A DNA stretch of 64,000 bases from Ulota crispa (GCA_963920765.1 OY987243.1:28581060-28645059), one strand, 5' to 3'; positions 10,537-22,324 are shown, numbered from the stretch's first letter. Made by a program: numbers and translations. The notes: generated by a model from the letters alone, not told the origin.

Positions 10537-11458
10537 ACCCTAAAGAATCATTGTCCCTTTGAGGGATAAATGGGATTTCGGGCAGGTAACTATGGCCTTA
10601 ATTTTTGTTTTAATTTTTTGAAACTTTTTTTGAAAATAGAAGAACACATTAGCTTTTGGAGAATATCATTTTTATTCCAATTGATGTTAGGGAGCAAAAG
10701 TTATGCCCATCAAAAGCACAAATTTGGGGACTAGGGGCAGCAAAAAAAATTCTTATAAAAACTTGAAAAAAAAATTTAGTTTTTTTTTCTCATAGATTAT
10801 ATCTTTATCTACTTTTGAAGCTTTGATTCATTCCATTTGGACTAGTTATGAGAAAGTTATGGACAATCTTGTTTTTCGGGCAACTCAAGCATCTTCTTGA
10901 AAAAATAACTTATAAACTTCATTTTTGAATGCAGATCTAACATTTTATCAAATTTTTTTTTGGAGAGGGTGAAGTTTGCTTTCTAGAACAATGTCACCAT
11001 TGGGATTATTGCGTTTCAATTCCATTGTAGGGTTATTAGCTATTTAAGTTTTTGTTCAATCTCATACCTTCTTCTACCTAATATTTTTTTAAAGAATGAA
11101 AATTAAGTATTCTTTTTTGAAAAAATTTCCCAAGATTCCCAATTCAACTTCCCACCATGCAGAAATAGAATTCCAAACTCTATGGTGCAAAAAATTTAAG
11201 TTAAAAATGTTCAAAGTTAAAAAATCTAGTCAAGCAAGGTGCAATAAAAGTTGTTTTTTACTTTTTAAATGCAAATATCTTCCAACCTGTGCAATCAAAG
11301 TTCTTGAGTTTTGTATGACACGTTCTTATAATAGTCTAGCACAAGATCCTATGGTCAGATATGCAAAATGCTTGATTTTCAAACTTTTTCACTCTTTGCC
11401 ATAGAGGTGACAGTTTTGAGTGTCTTTTGACAAAATAAAGGCCATGGTCCTTTAGGGG
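10537..11458 (+). mobile_element. TTAA element, A1 type
   Basis: Left end ACCCTAAAGAATCATTG (first C changed to A) follows TTAA at 10533-10536. The right end ATGGTCCTTTAGGGG is followed by TTAA at 11459-11462. 922 bp, interior as in 3857-4785. Its right TTAA is also the left TTAA of the next element. The 102-codon open frame at 11096 is inside the repeat and is not a gene. Confidence 0.85.
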
Positions 11459-11462
11459 TTAA

Positions 11463-12382
11463 CCCCTAAATGCCCAAGGCACCAGATTCTGGTGTCTAAA
11501 AAATTTCAGGAAACTTTGAAATTCTATTGAAATTACAGATTTTACTATTTTGAGGTTTTTTTGTGGAAAAGTTGCACGCTGAAGTTAGCTTTACTATTCA
11601 AATTCAACTTCCTTCATATCTTATTCCATTCATTTTTGGTGGAAGGTTAACTACAAGCATACATTTTTTGTCATGGATAGTGTCGTGAATAGTGTCATGA
11701 ATAGTATTGTGAATAGTGTCACAGAGCCTATGAAAAGTTGCCACATTGAAAAGATGGGCATCAAGTTGAGCAAAAGGTGAAGATTTCCCTCGGGCACTCC
11801 CTTAGGCAATAAGGGCCTTTTTATTGAAATTTTAACATCTAACAAAATCTAAAAGTGCTTTTAGACTAATTTCACTTGGAATGTCTTTGTTATAGAAATT
11901 AGGATCCTTTCACTATTGAATTTTCTTTCATTCATAATGATTTTGGTCAATAATTGAAATTGAAAATTTCTTTATATTAGAAAGTTGCATTTTGATAGTT
12001 GCATTGCAGGCTCATTTGTGAAATTGTGGTTGTGGATTTGGAAGAGGTGCCATTGGTTTTGAAGTAACAACAATAAACACTAAAGCATCCTAAGTGGTTG
12101 TCTCCCAATTTTGTATCTAAAGGTTGCCAATTTGCATTAGAAGTTTCAGGCAGCTAAAAAAAAAGCAAAAATTCCATACTCATCATCATTCAATCACAAG
12201 TATCTTAAAATCCGGGTGGCCATTTTGGATTCTTTTTGGGTAGTGCCATCTAGAAACCTTGAAGTTCAAGATTCAACAGTTACAATTTTGTTTTGATGTT
12301 TAATAATATTATTACAAGGATAATTCAAAAACTTCAAAACTACCTTCCGAAAACTAGAAAAACACCCTTGGGCATTTAGGGG
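11463..12382 (+). mobile_element. TTAA element, distinct subfamily
   Basis: Starts CCCCTAAATGCCCAAGG directly after the shared TTAA and ends CCTTGGGCATTTAGGGG before TTAA at 12383-12386, giving long well-matched inverted ends. 920 bp. The interior differs from A1/A2 and includes a small 15-bp tandem repeat at 11671-11722 (ATAGTGTCGTGAATA type). No coding capacity. Confidence 0.85.
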
Positions 12383-12540
12383 TTAATTTACAAAAGCTCT
12401 TCACAAGGTACGTAGATTGGAATGGAATAAAATAGAGGAGCACTAATCAAATTAAAATAAAATAAGCAAATTAGTACCACTTAAATTGAAATTAAAAAAA
12501 GCCAACTAGTACCTCTCACATTGGACCAAAATAAGCAAAC

Positions 12541-12699
12541 CTTAGATATGTTAGGTCCTATACCAAGGTCCTTGGCTAAGGTCCTTCATACAAGATAGTG
12601 ACAAAATTTCTTATACTACACTAGCATGCCTAGCCCCCAAACAATAGCTTGGTTTGTCAAACATTGGGGGCTCTTGGAGGGCTCATACCTTTGCTAATG
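12541..12699 (+). mobile_element. Right-end fragment of family B (CACTA-like)
   Basis: GGTCCTTCATACAAG, then ACTAGCATGCCTAGCCCCC, then GGAGGGCTCAT and CCTTTGCTAATG follow the right part of family B in order. The left part is missing. Confidence 0.55.
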
Positions 12700-12910
12700 G
12701 TTTGGCAAGAATGAAAAAAGTTGTTTTTCTCACTTCAAACATTATCATCTTACAATTTGTGCAATTTAATGTGCTGAATTTTTTTGCACACATATATTTA
12801 TTTGTTTTACACACTATTGTATGGTTGAAATTCAAGATTTTTTTTTATTTATTTTCAATTTTGGGCAATGCACTAAAAGTTGGCAGTTTTTGAGATTTAT
12901 TCTCAAAAAA

Positions 12911-12930
12911 CACCCTTGGTCCTTTAGGGG
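12911..12930 (+). mobile_element. Orphan right terminus of a TTAA element
   Basis: CACCCTTGGTCCTTTAGGGG followed by TTAATTTG at 12931 nearly repeats the right end and flank at 12364-12390. No matching left end lies between, so this is a solo end. Confidence 0.55.
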
Positions 12931-12934
12931 TTAA

Positions 12935-13309
12935 TTTGCAATCAACAAAATGGTACACACTAGAGGTCCTTGCATTTGTCATTGTCATGTTATAATATTG
13001 TTTTTCATCATCAAATCCTTTTGTCATGTAGCATAGTACATTTAAGTACTTCACACAAGGTAAAGACCCTTGTGTAGGTACCTTGCCTATGCCTCTCCTA
13101 CCTAAATAAACATGGTAGTGCGTCAAGGTTGAGACGCCTTCTCTTGTGCTCAAATATTTTCTAATGATAGAATATTGCTTGATTGATATTGATCCTTAGA
13201 AGTCTAACTTCTAGATATGCAAGGATTGAGGTTAGATGGCATGCTGTTATGTAGGGGCTACTAGCCAGAGTAAAAAATTCTAGCTTTTTCACATGCCAAA
13301 AAATGTGAG

Positions 13310-13310
<1 letters not shown>
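12935..13310. other. No gene recognised
   Basis: AT-rich spacer with open frames but no domain or repeat that I can assign. Confidence 0.3.

Positions 13311-13380
<70 letters not shown>
13311..13380. repeat. (TA)n microsatellite
   Basis: Uninterrupted TA dinucleotides from 13311 to 13374, then one CA and more TA. Confidence 0.95.
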
Positions 13381-13432
13381 CTAAATGGAAGCCTAACCCT
13401 TACTAACTCAGCGCCCTTTTCTAGAAGCTTTT

Positions 13433-13610
13433 AGAACTTATTGGGTGTAAGTTGAAGCATTAAAGGATGCCCTAAATATAGAACACCAAGCACCCTTCAA
13501 CCATGTCCTTTTCCAATATCTTCTAAAACTTTTTGGTGGAAGTTGAAACATAAAGGATGCCTCAAATATGGAACACCAAACACCCTCCAACCATGTGTTA
13601 GAAAAACAAC
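13433..13610. repeat. Two-copy 91-bp tandem duplication
   Basis: GTTGAAGCATTAAAGGATGC at 13451 recurs 91 bp later as GTTGAAACATAAAGGATGC. Both copies continue through GAACACCAA and CAACCATGT with a few differences. Confidence 0.75.
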
Positions 13611-14150
13611 AAAACATCAAACCCCCCCTACCAAAATATAAAATAAGAACATTGTGATGAGGGCATATACTACATTTGGTTTCCAAAAAGAACTAAAATG
13701 ATGGTGCATCAAGGTTAGATTCTAAACCAATTGTGAAATATTGACTTTTTGTAAAATACATTAGGATTAGACTCTAGATCATTTGATTTGTGAGATGTTA
13801 TTTTTTTTGTAAAATTGAATGTTGCATTACCCATACATGTCCAATTCATGCAAAGCATGTGCCTGTATACTAATTTATATATATATGTATATGTATATAC
13901 CCTTAGGAGATTTTGAATTCAAACTTGGATTCAAAGATCCCAATTTTGGATAGAACCTCGGAAGAAGATAACATTGAACAATACCAGAATTGGAGACAAA
14001 TTATTACTCTTACCTTGCTCTTACCTGGTTTGTAAAATATGGGATTTTGACTCTCTGGTTTTACCACTCCACCATACGATGATACGGCATGTCATTTGAT
14101 CCTAGCTGATTCGCAAGGCCGGCCGGAGCACTTGTGTAAGAACCAACTTA

Positions 14151-14568
14151 GAGCATCCCCAATCCAGCCAGGAAAATAGCCTTGAGAACTGGGTCAGATT
14201 GTGTATGACTTTGTTACAGTTGCAAAGTAAGGGTATTTTCCCAATCTAGTAGCCCCAATGCAAACAAGGTTTGACACACGCTAATCACAATTTTTTAATA
14301 GTTTATGTTTTTTTTAAGTGCTTATGAGAGGAGATTCATGTCAGAAACATTTGAAATTGCTTGAAATTGCAACAGAGTTAGAGCTAGAGTGGTATGCAAG
14401 ACTCTCCAAATAGTGAAAATAAGCAGGGGAGGGGCTCTTGTGTGGGGAGCCCTGAAAAATGCAGTTGCAATTAACTGCTGCACTGGAGCCCTTATTTTTG
14501 CTCAAGCCCTGTTTAACACACTCCACAAGCTTTTGCCTACATGTGTTGTGGCTGGATTGGGGATGCCC
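14151..14568. mobile_element. Tourist-like MITE J1
   Basis: Ends GAGCATCCCCAATCCAGCC and GGCTGGATTGGGGATGCCC are inverted repeats, flanked by TTA on both sides (14148-14150, 14569-14571). This fits PIF/Harbinger-type MITEs. 418 bp. A diverged copy in the opposite orientation starts at 20463. Confidence 0.85.
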
Positions 14569-14680
14569 TTACCAAGTTAAGCTTACCAGCTACATGGAGC
14601 ATTGATATTGCCTTCCCTGACATTTTACTGTTACAATGAAACCAAATGTTTAGTTTTGTTTACTTTGGCACTTGATCCTT

Positions 14681-14700
14681 GAGGACATCTCCACCAGTCC
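14681..14700 (+). mobile_element. Solo J-type terminus
   Basis: GAGGACATCTCCACCAGTCC matches the ends of the J elements, but I found no partner end for it. Confidence 0.4.
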
Positions 14701-14921
14701 AGGCTCTTTCCAAGTTTTCCATGTGGTTTGGGGAGGCCTCAAGACTCTCAAATTCCACCCATGCTCTTTGAAAAGGTGGCCTTACACTCCAACACGTCTC
14801 ATAAATAAGCAATTGCCACTTATCTAGGGAAGTAGAGGATAAAACTCACTAAATTTAAGGTGAATTGTGCATGAATAGTGGCTTGCTAGACTCGCTAGAT
14901 TCGTTAAAATAAAGAGTTTGA

Positions 14922-15381
14922 GAGCACCTCCACCAGTCCTTCAAATTTCAGACTCGCCAAACTTGTTTCACAAGGCTCGTTTAGATGGAATTGCTAGGGC
15001 CGCAAGCTCAATCTCCACCGGTTTGGTGCTAGCTGGATGCGCTAGAGGATTGCTGATATTCAGGAACTCTTTGGCCTAAAGTCGCTGCGGATTCTCGAGT
15101 GTTCAGTCTGCAACGTGGTACGTAGGTCCCAGAGCAGCTCGCTCAAGCTGCTAGGCCCCTCGCCAAAAATAACACTCCCTCCGACATTGCCTATACCGCA
15201 ATCCGTGAAGTGGGCGCGCTACAAATAATCACAAACTCGGGAGGTCACCATCCCCAGAGCAAAATTTAGCAAGGCCGCGCAGAAAATGACCCTGCGCATG
15301 GCAATGGTGGACATGTAAAACGTGAACAGTTCCCTCTTGCCTTGCTAGTTTTCAATGTTGGAGTCATCAGTGGAGGTGCTC
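14922..15381. mobile_element. Tourist-like MITE J4
   Basis: GAGCACCTCCACCAGTCC at the left and CAGTGGAGGTGCTC at the right form inverted ends. TGA flanks both sides (14919-14921, 15382-15384), a variant of the usual TTA/TAA. 460 bp and GC-richer than its surroundings. Confidence 0.75.
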
Positions 15382-15460
15382 TGAGGGTATTGAGAGGGGC
15401 CTCAACACTTTCCATCCACTTTGAGCGAATCCAAGCCACCAGTGGAGACTAGAGAAACCT

Positions 15461-15950
15461 TGATGCCGAGGCCACACAGGCTCAGAACCGGTGTTTTGAA
15501 TCGGATGAAGAGTAACTTGTATTTTTGGAAAACTAGGAGACAATTACTTTTCCAAGTTTTCATCTATTGTTCAGCTAAAGATAACCTCTCCACCATTCTA
15601 GGGCAGGAGGTTTGAGAAGCTCGTTTGTGAACTCTTTAAACCAATGTTTTTAAACAAACCTAAAAAGTGGGCCCTTGAAAGTCAAAGGATCTGCTTTTAC
15701 TGAAATAATTAACTCTGATGCCGAGGCCACACAGCCACAAAACTGGTAGTTTGGAACGAATGAGAAGTAACTTGTATTTTTGGAAAATTGGGAGACAGCT
15801 ACTTTTCTAAATTTTTATCTACTGTTCACCTAAAGATAATCTCTCCACCATTCTAGGACAGGAGGTTTGAGATGGCAATTTGTGAACTCTCAAAACTGGT
15901 AATTTAGTATAGACTAGAAAGGTGGACCTTGAAGAGTCAAAAAATTTGCT
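15461..15950. repeat. 256-bp tandem duplication
   Basis: TGATGCCGAGGCCACACAG at 15461 recurs at 15717. Both copies continue through AGTAACTTGTATTTTTGGAA and CTCTCCACCATTCTAGG with moderate divergence. The unit is about 256 bp, in two copies. Confidence 0.8.
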
Positions 15951-15986
15951 TTTTCACAAACATGTAAGAACAGCTACTTGTTTTTT

Positions 15987-16165
15987 ACAAACTGCCGATT
16001 TGAATTGGCAGTTATGGCCTATGTGGCCCAGCCTTGACACCTGTTTTTACAAACTGTCGATTTGAACTGGTAGTTATGGCCTGTGTGGCCCGGCCTTGAC
16101 ACCTGTTTTTCACAAATCGACGTTTTGAAACGCCGGTTTCGGTCTGTGTGGCCTGGCCTTGAGAG
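15987..16165. repeat. Three-copy 62-bp tandem repeat
   Basis: Units start with ACAA at 15987, 16049 and 16112 and carry GTGTGGCCCGGCCTTGACAC. On the minus strand they resemble the start of the adjacent 256-bp unit (GCCGAGGCCACACAG), so the two tandem blocks are inverted relatives. Confidence 0.7.
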
Positions 16166-16746
16166 TGGTTGATTGGAGATGTTTTTTTTTCCAGCCTGCG
16201 GAAGAATGAAAAACGGATCTTCCGTCCTGTAGTCCCCACGTCACGGTTCCTTCCGGCAGACGTGGTCTTTGAACACTTTACGGACGAAGTTAGATCTCCT
16301 TGAAGGTGTCGCTGTCGTAGTGCCTATTGCTTACGACCTACTATCATTTCCTTTAGGAGGGGCAACCATTTTCTTTTCATTTTTGAGAGCAATGTTCCGG
16401 GCAGAGTTCAGGGAGAAATTTTAGCTTCACAGGCTGAAATCCGGCATTTTTCAATTTCAATAGGATAATCACTGGTTGTTTCCTGTAAATCTTCCATAAT
16501 ATTTCTACCATAATATAAAAAGTTAAGATTTATGGCGAAAAATGACCTATATTTTATTTGGTAGTTTCAAGTTTTAATTTGTTTTTTTGCAATATCAACT
16601 AGCTAACAACACACTAACCGTCGATTTTTCCTGAACCTTAGCAGCTAGTTAAATTTGCAAAGATACTTGTTTGAATTCAAAATTACTGGATTAAGAACAA
16701 AAAGTTAGCCACATTTAAAAAAATATATAGAACAATACAATACCCT
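16166..16746. other. No gene recognised
   Basis: AT-rich sequence with no assigned repeat. A small GC-richer patch around 16190-16330 has no domain that I recognise. Confidence 0.3.
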
Positions 16747-17592
16747 AAAGAAAGTCTAAGTACCACCCTTTTATGGCATTCAAAGAAGTATGTATAAAAA
16801 AGAATATAACTGACATATCATTCTCCTATTGTCACTATCTCATCTTCATGCAATCCTAATCAAGAAAACCAATTTTGAGCTACAAAAAATCAAAACCCTA
16901 TTTTTGGTGAATTATTTTAACTAAGTATATTGGTTTTACATGATAATTGATGAACAAACAATGGTGATGAGTTTTTGAGCTTTGATTGCATGGGTATGTA
17001 GGAAACACCCATATGCACATCTTTCTTTTTACCAAATATTTTCAAAAAGTTTCAAAATTCCTTCTATAGAGAGTTTAATGGTGGGGTGATCATGACCAAA
17101 TTTAGTAAAATAGATATCTCTATTTTTTAATTAGCTTTTGGCAAAGTAAACACATAATTGTGCTCAAATATACAAACTTAATCATAATATATGAGTCAAA
17201 TATGAAAATCTAATTACCATAAAATTTTGCTTGTTTTACTAAATTTGGTCATGATCACCCCACCATTAAAATCCCTATAGAAGGAATTTTGAACTTTTTG
17301 AAAATGTTTGGTAAAAAAAAATGTGCATATGGGTGTTTCCTACATATCCATGCAATCAAATCTCAAAAATTCATCACCATTGTTTGTTCATCAATTGTCA
17401 TGTAAAACCAAAAAAATTAGTTAAAACAGTCACCAAAAATAAGGTTTTGATTTTTTGTAGCTGAAATCTAGTTTTCTTGATTAGGATTGCATGAAGATGA
17501 GATAATGACAATAGGAGAATGAAATGTCAGTTATGTTCTTTGCTATACATACTTATTTAAATGCCATAAAAGGGTGGTACGTAGACTTTCTA
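16747..17592. mobile_element. Foldback element D1
   Basis: Left arm about 16747-17112 and right arm about 17231-17592 are inverted copies, with an AT-rich spacer of about 120 bp between. Both carry GCATATGGGTGTTTCCTACA (or complement) and GTACCACCC near the outer end. No open frame spans it. A related element lies at 55462-57276. Confidence 0.8.
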
Positions 17593-17612
17593 CATTATAC
17601 CACAAATACAGA

Positions 17613-18024
17613 AGGGGAATTAATATGCGTACCACACCCTTTGAACTACTGTATCACACCCCAGGGTAAATTTTAGATTTCTACCATCAAAAAGCTGAAT
17701 TTGAGAATTTGGAATTCAAATTTGGACTTAGAAACCCTGATGTAGTCTAGAACCACAAAAAAAGTTGCAATTCAACAACACCCAATGAAAAAGTTTATCT
17801 TTTTTTACAAACAAAGTAAAAGTAACACTTTTCTCCCTAGCTAAACTTTTTCATTGGGAGTTGTTGAATTGCAACTTTTTTGTGGCTCTAGACTAAATCA
17901 TGGTCTCTAAGTCCAAATCTAAATTCCAAATTCTCAAATAAAGCTTTTTGATGGTAGAAATCTAAAATTTACCCTAGAGTGTGGTACAATAGTTCAGAGG
18001 GTGTGGTATACATATCAATTCCCA
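17613..18024. mobile_element. Foldback MITE R
   Basis: Outer ends GGGAATTAATATGCGTACCA and the reverse of GGGAATTGATATGTATACCA. Arms of about 185 bp (to 17798, and from about 17840) are well matched and separated by a short spacer. It sits about 20 bp after the D1 foldback. Superfamily not determined. Confidence 0.8.
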
Positions 18025-18120
18025 GACAGAAGATATTCTATACATGGCTGCAAAAAAATGGTTGAAAATAGAAAATGTTGTCATTTCATAGGTGAAGCTA
18101 AAGATTTTTCCCCAACATTA

Positions 18121-18358
18121 GTGTTTGGAATTTTTTTTGGCCTTTGCAAGCTATAAACCAGCATTTTATGTATTCAACCAATTTTCTTCCAAATTTTGCC
18201 AAACATTTTTCTAAATTTACACGATAATATGTTATATTTAGATTTTTTAGTAAAATCTAGCCGGTTTTTTTATCGACAAATTCAAAATGCAACCAGTTTT
18301 TTCCAAATTCCACCGGCTAACAATGAACTAGCAACCAGCTTATCTCGCACATTACCCA
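18121..18358. repeat. Dispersed repeat Q, copy 2
   Basis: Same-orientation relative of 5042-5265. More decayed in its CCGG motifs, with an extra stretch around 18270. Confidence 0.5.
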
Positions 18359-18458
18359 ACATTGCTTGAGAGTTGACAGAGTGTTACAATGGCAAAGACA
18401 AATCACAAATGTTGTGCCCTAAGTCAGATGTCAAATTTTTTAATTTGACTATGCTTCA

Positions 18459-19117
18459 AGAAAAAAAAACACTCAAAAGTCAACATGGGTTGTTTTCATG
18501 CAAAGCAAAAAAAAGTTTAAATAAAATTTTAGTTCAGTTCTTTAGGATCTAGTAGTGGACTACTTCATTGTGATGTGGTAAAAAGTTGAAAGATGTTTAC
18601 CGCACCAATTGTAAGATTATAAGGTTTGAAGCAAGAAATATTATTTTTGGGGGGCATTCAAATTTTGGTCATCTCTAATTTGGGGAGGCTTTTTCACTAG
18701 ATAATATTGCTTCTTTTCTTGAAATCCTTTGAATTGGTGCTTGTGATAGAGTTTACCATATGTTCAAAAACTTTCATAACATTTTGAATTGGGGAACACA
18801 TTCTAAAAATTTAGAGTAGGAAACTAGCTTCAAGAAGATTCTCATGCAATGCTGATTTTCAACAATTGTTTGCTTCCACATACAATGGTCTTCTCAAAAT
18901 GTGAATGGTGGGGTTTTAGATTTTAGCTAGCTTTAGAGGAGGGAAAGAAAGAAAAGAAATTGAAAAAAAAATTGTGGCTTTGACAAGCTTGATCACTACA
19001 TGGGCCCACTTCTAATAAAAGGAAAGTAAAGGGCAATTATCAAAACAAATGCCTTCATGGAACGAGGTTGAGTCAGATTTGACAACAAAAATTCTTTGCC
19101 CCTCAACCTTTGGGTAA
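18459..19117 (+). repeat. Dispersed repeat M, copy 1 (uninterrupted)
   Basis: From AACACTCAAAAGTCAACATG to about 19117 this segment is nearly identical to the reverse complement of 32862 back to 32309, continued by 28465 back to 28333. It is the uninterrupted version of a repeat whose second copy is split by a 3.84-kb insertion. No coding capacity; the class is unknown. Confidence 0.8.
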
Positions 19118-19140
19118 GATTCCAAATTTCAGTTATTCAA

Positions 19141-19350
19141 TAAAAAAAATAATATGCCTGTGGCATGTGATGCCTAACTAACACGCAGAAGTACATATTC
19201 CATCATAACTTTTTTTCTACAAATTGAAGTGGTTTAAAAATTGTTGCATTGGAAAGCTACTCCTTGGATACACATCTTCTAATTTTTTTTTGTGGGAGTA
19301 TATATCTTATTCTATAAGTACTAGCCTACCCAAAGTTGCTATGTTGCCAA
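19141..19350 (+). repeat. Dispersed repeat L, copy 1
   Basis: Direct repeat of 25606-25810 sharing GTACATATTCCATCATAACT, GGAAAGCTACTCCTTGGATA and CTACCCAAAGTTGCTAT. The 80-codon open frame starting at 19224 is inside this repeat. Confidence 0.7.
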
Positions 19351-20462
19351 AAAACTCACATTGGCCCTATCGGGGTTGTATTGGCATTATGTCATTACGT
19401 TACTACAAAGAAGATAATTATGGCCTAATCATGAAATGTGCATGGGTTTTGATTTGTGGGCTATAATTCGATTATTAGAGATATTTGTATTCCAACTTTT
19501 TGCCATCAATATTGTCAAGTTGTACAAATTGATATTAACCCTTTAGTGCACGGTTGACCACTTTTGGGTTGATTTTGGTACTCCGTGGTTCTTGTCATCT
19601 TTGTTCTATTTAATTTGCAAAAATATAGATTGTAATGGAGTTGGGGGTTTAGTTTGTGCTCCTACTAGAACAAATTTCAAAGCAAGGTATAAAGAAACAT
19701 AGTAGCTATGCGTGTTTTACATATGAAATTGGGAATCTCATACGGGTGTAACAAATGAAATACTAATTCAATGCAACCGTGATGTGGCCGCAAAGCCCAC
19801 ATATTGCATCCAAAGTATCCGGTGCTAACTCTCTAGTAGTTGTGTAAAAGATGCATGGTTTACTTAGGAGTTCTGCGTATGGCGTATTTCAGCTATAGCA
19901 TTGCGTATTCCATGAAATCTTAGGCCCCAAAGGTTTGCAATGCTAAATGTGAGACCCTATACCTCAAATGACACCCAATGTAGATGATATTGGCCAATTG
20001 GATTTTGTGGAAACAGGTTCCATGCATGCTGTATTCAATTGTATATGTGTGGCCACATTTGTATTCTTCCAATGCTCAATTTCACAAATCATGCCATCAA
20101 ATGCACAGATTAACTCAAATTTTGTATTTTTTTAATAAAAGTGCAGTAACCTAGAATGGGACAATAGCCTCTACAAATTTCACCACTATCAAAAGTTTCA
20201 ATTGCACAATTGACACTAATTAGTTAGAGTATCTTATGTTTTTGCACAACAAGTTTTTTTAGATCATCAAGCTTCTCACAATCCTCATGTGGAATTGTTC
20301 CGATGGATCAAATTTTTTTTAATATTCATGTTGCCAAAGTTTATAGCTTTGATATGTCCAGTCCAATCTGATTTTAGAAACACAGATTTTGTCCTTAAAT
20401 GTGTTTTGCAAACCGTATAGTGAAAATTTGAGGTGCCCCCCCAAATGGTTGACAGGCACTAA
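19351..20462. other. No gene recognised; one possible TTAA-element left end
   Basis: CCCTTTAGTGCACGG at 19539 after TTAA (19535-19538) resembles the F-type ends (CCCCTTAGTGCCC at 53207), but no right end was found. The rest is unassigned AT-rich sequence. Confidence 0.35.
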
Positions 20463-20825
20463 GGGCATCCCCAATGCAGCCGTAAGAGAGGCAGGCAAAA
20501 GCTTGTGTAGTGGTTTAAACTAGACTTGAGCAAAAACATGGGCTCTAATGCAGCAGTTAAACCATATTGCATTTTTCAAGGCTCCCCACATAAGAGCCCC
20601 TCCCCTGCAAATTTTCAATATTTGGAGAGTCCTGCATACCACTCTAGCTATGACACTGACGCAATTTCAAAGAATTTCAGATACTTCTGACATGAATCAG
20701 TCACACATAAGCACTTAAAAAAGACCTAAACTATCCATAACTCATGTTTAGTGTGTGTTAGATCTTATTTGCATTGAAGCTACTACAATATCTGCTCTTG
20801 CAATGGAATGAGGATTATTAAATAA
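20463..20825. mobile_element. Tourist-like MITE J2, decayed right end
   Basis: GGGCATCCCCAATGCAGCC follows TAA at 20460-20462. The interior matches the reverse complement of J1 (CAAAAGCTTGTGTAG, CAAGGCTCCCCACA, AAAGAGCCCC-type words). The other end is diverged near AATGGAATGAGGAT at 20805. Confidence 0.6.
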
Positions 20826-20967
20826 CCATGTTTGTCCAATTAATAGTAGTTAATGTGTCCTTTTGCCTCATCCTTATGGACTTGGTGGGTAGTTTTTTTT
20901 CTCTCTATTTGCAATTACTGTTTCAATTTGAGCCAAGTAATGTTGTATGAATGCTATGGCGAAGTCC

Positions 20968-21252
20968 ATAACATTCAGTAGCACTCAGTAGACCTACCCT
21001 CCCTCCAAGTGAAGAATGTGGAATATTCTACATCCATCAGTTGCTAAGAGGACACTTAGTTGAACTTGTCAGAGAGTTTATGAAAGAGAGGCTCAGTTTA
21101 GTGCACATATGTCGATGTGGGGGCCAACCATGTCAGAAAATTCACCAAAAAAAAACTTTTTTTTTTTTTTTTTTTCTTGGGTCATGATCAAGTTTGTGGA
21201 TGATACCTCAAGAGAGGGAAAGGCAGCCTCTCTTCAAGCTACTGAATGTTAT
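20968..21252. mobile_element. MITE, family K copy 2
   Basis: ATAACATTCAGTAGCACTCA to CTACTGAATGTTAT, with the same internal order as copy 1 (GTGGAATATTC, GAAAGAGAGGCT, GATGTGGGGGCCA, CAGCCTCTCTTCA). Carries a 22-bp T run in the middle. Confidence 0.7.
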
Positions 21253-21315
21253 ATCATGTGCTAAATATTCATGTATGTTTTGGATAAACATCATTACTAC
21301 ATTGGTCTATTTAAA

Positions 21316-21566
21316 TTCATATCGTTAAATTGGGAAAAATAATGACATTTTGGGACTTTTGAAAGTTTTAGGTGGCCACCTAAAACCCAGCTCGCATCAT
21401 TTTTTTGGTACACATGCCCTCACTTGAGAGGAGGAATTTGTAAGGGAAAAAATCTCAATGGCTTAGATTGAATCCGATTCCTTCAAATTTGATTTAAGGT
21501 AACTTTTTGGGTTTAAGGTGGGATACAAAATGGTACCTCCGTTTTTCCCAATTTAACAAGTATGGT
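21316..21566. mobile_element. MITE, family C copy 1
   Basis: Inverted ends ATTCATATCGTTAAATTGGG and the reverse of ATACCATACTTGTTAAATTG. Shares interior words with 39274-39523 (GGTTTAAGGTGG, GATTCCTTCAAATTTG-like, GAGGAATTTGT). About 250 bp. Target duplication unclear. Confidence 0.6.
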
Positions 21567-22324
21567 ATTATTTACAAATTGCACTAATTTCATCCAGGTG
21601 TAACATTTTCATTCAGTACCTTCAACTTCTGATACCATTCTCAAATTTTAACCCTTTCATAGGTAAGTCATTTTATCTAGGGTAACTTGGTAAAATAAGT
21701 ACTTGGAGGGGGATGTTGTGCCCACATTCTCTGAGTTGGTATCTATTTTTTGTTCCACATGATACTCAACGTTTTGGTGGTGCATAAATCGAGGCATAAA
21801 TTTGACACTAGCTCGAAATCTTGGAAGTCACTCTCCTAGAATTTGGGTTTATAGTATGCCACTCTCTACTGCTCTTGAATCCGAAAAATGTCATCATCCA
21901 AAATATTTGAATGCTAAAAATGTCAATATCTAAGATATTGCTCTAGTATAATTCTTCCTTTTCACAAAGACTTAATTTCTTGTCAAATTTTCAAAAAAAA
22001 AACCTAGGAACCCATTCACAAAATATTGTCGTTTACAAATGAGGAATCTTTGATGGATATGCCATTTCTTCTCTTTACACTAGTAGAAAATTTGATAGAA
22101 AATCAACAAAATTTCAACTCAAAACTATTAATTTCATTTATTGATTTGGTCAAGTTGATTTGGGTACTTTTCAACAAGAGTTTGTTGATTTTTTGTTAAT
22201 TTTTTGTTGTTTTATGTTAATTTTAGCTTATTTTTCTGTTAATTTTTGTTGTTAATTTTTTTTTCATCAAATTTTTTTTTTCATAATAATTTTGTAATGC
22301 TGAAAATTTAAAAAATAAATGTCA

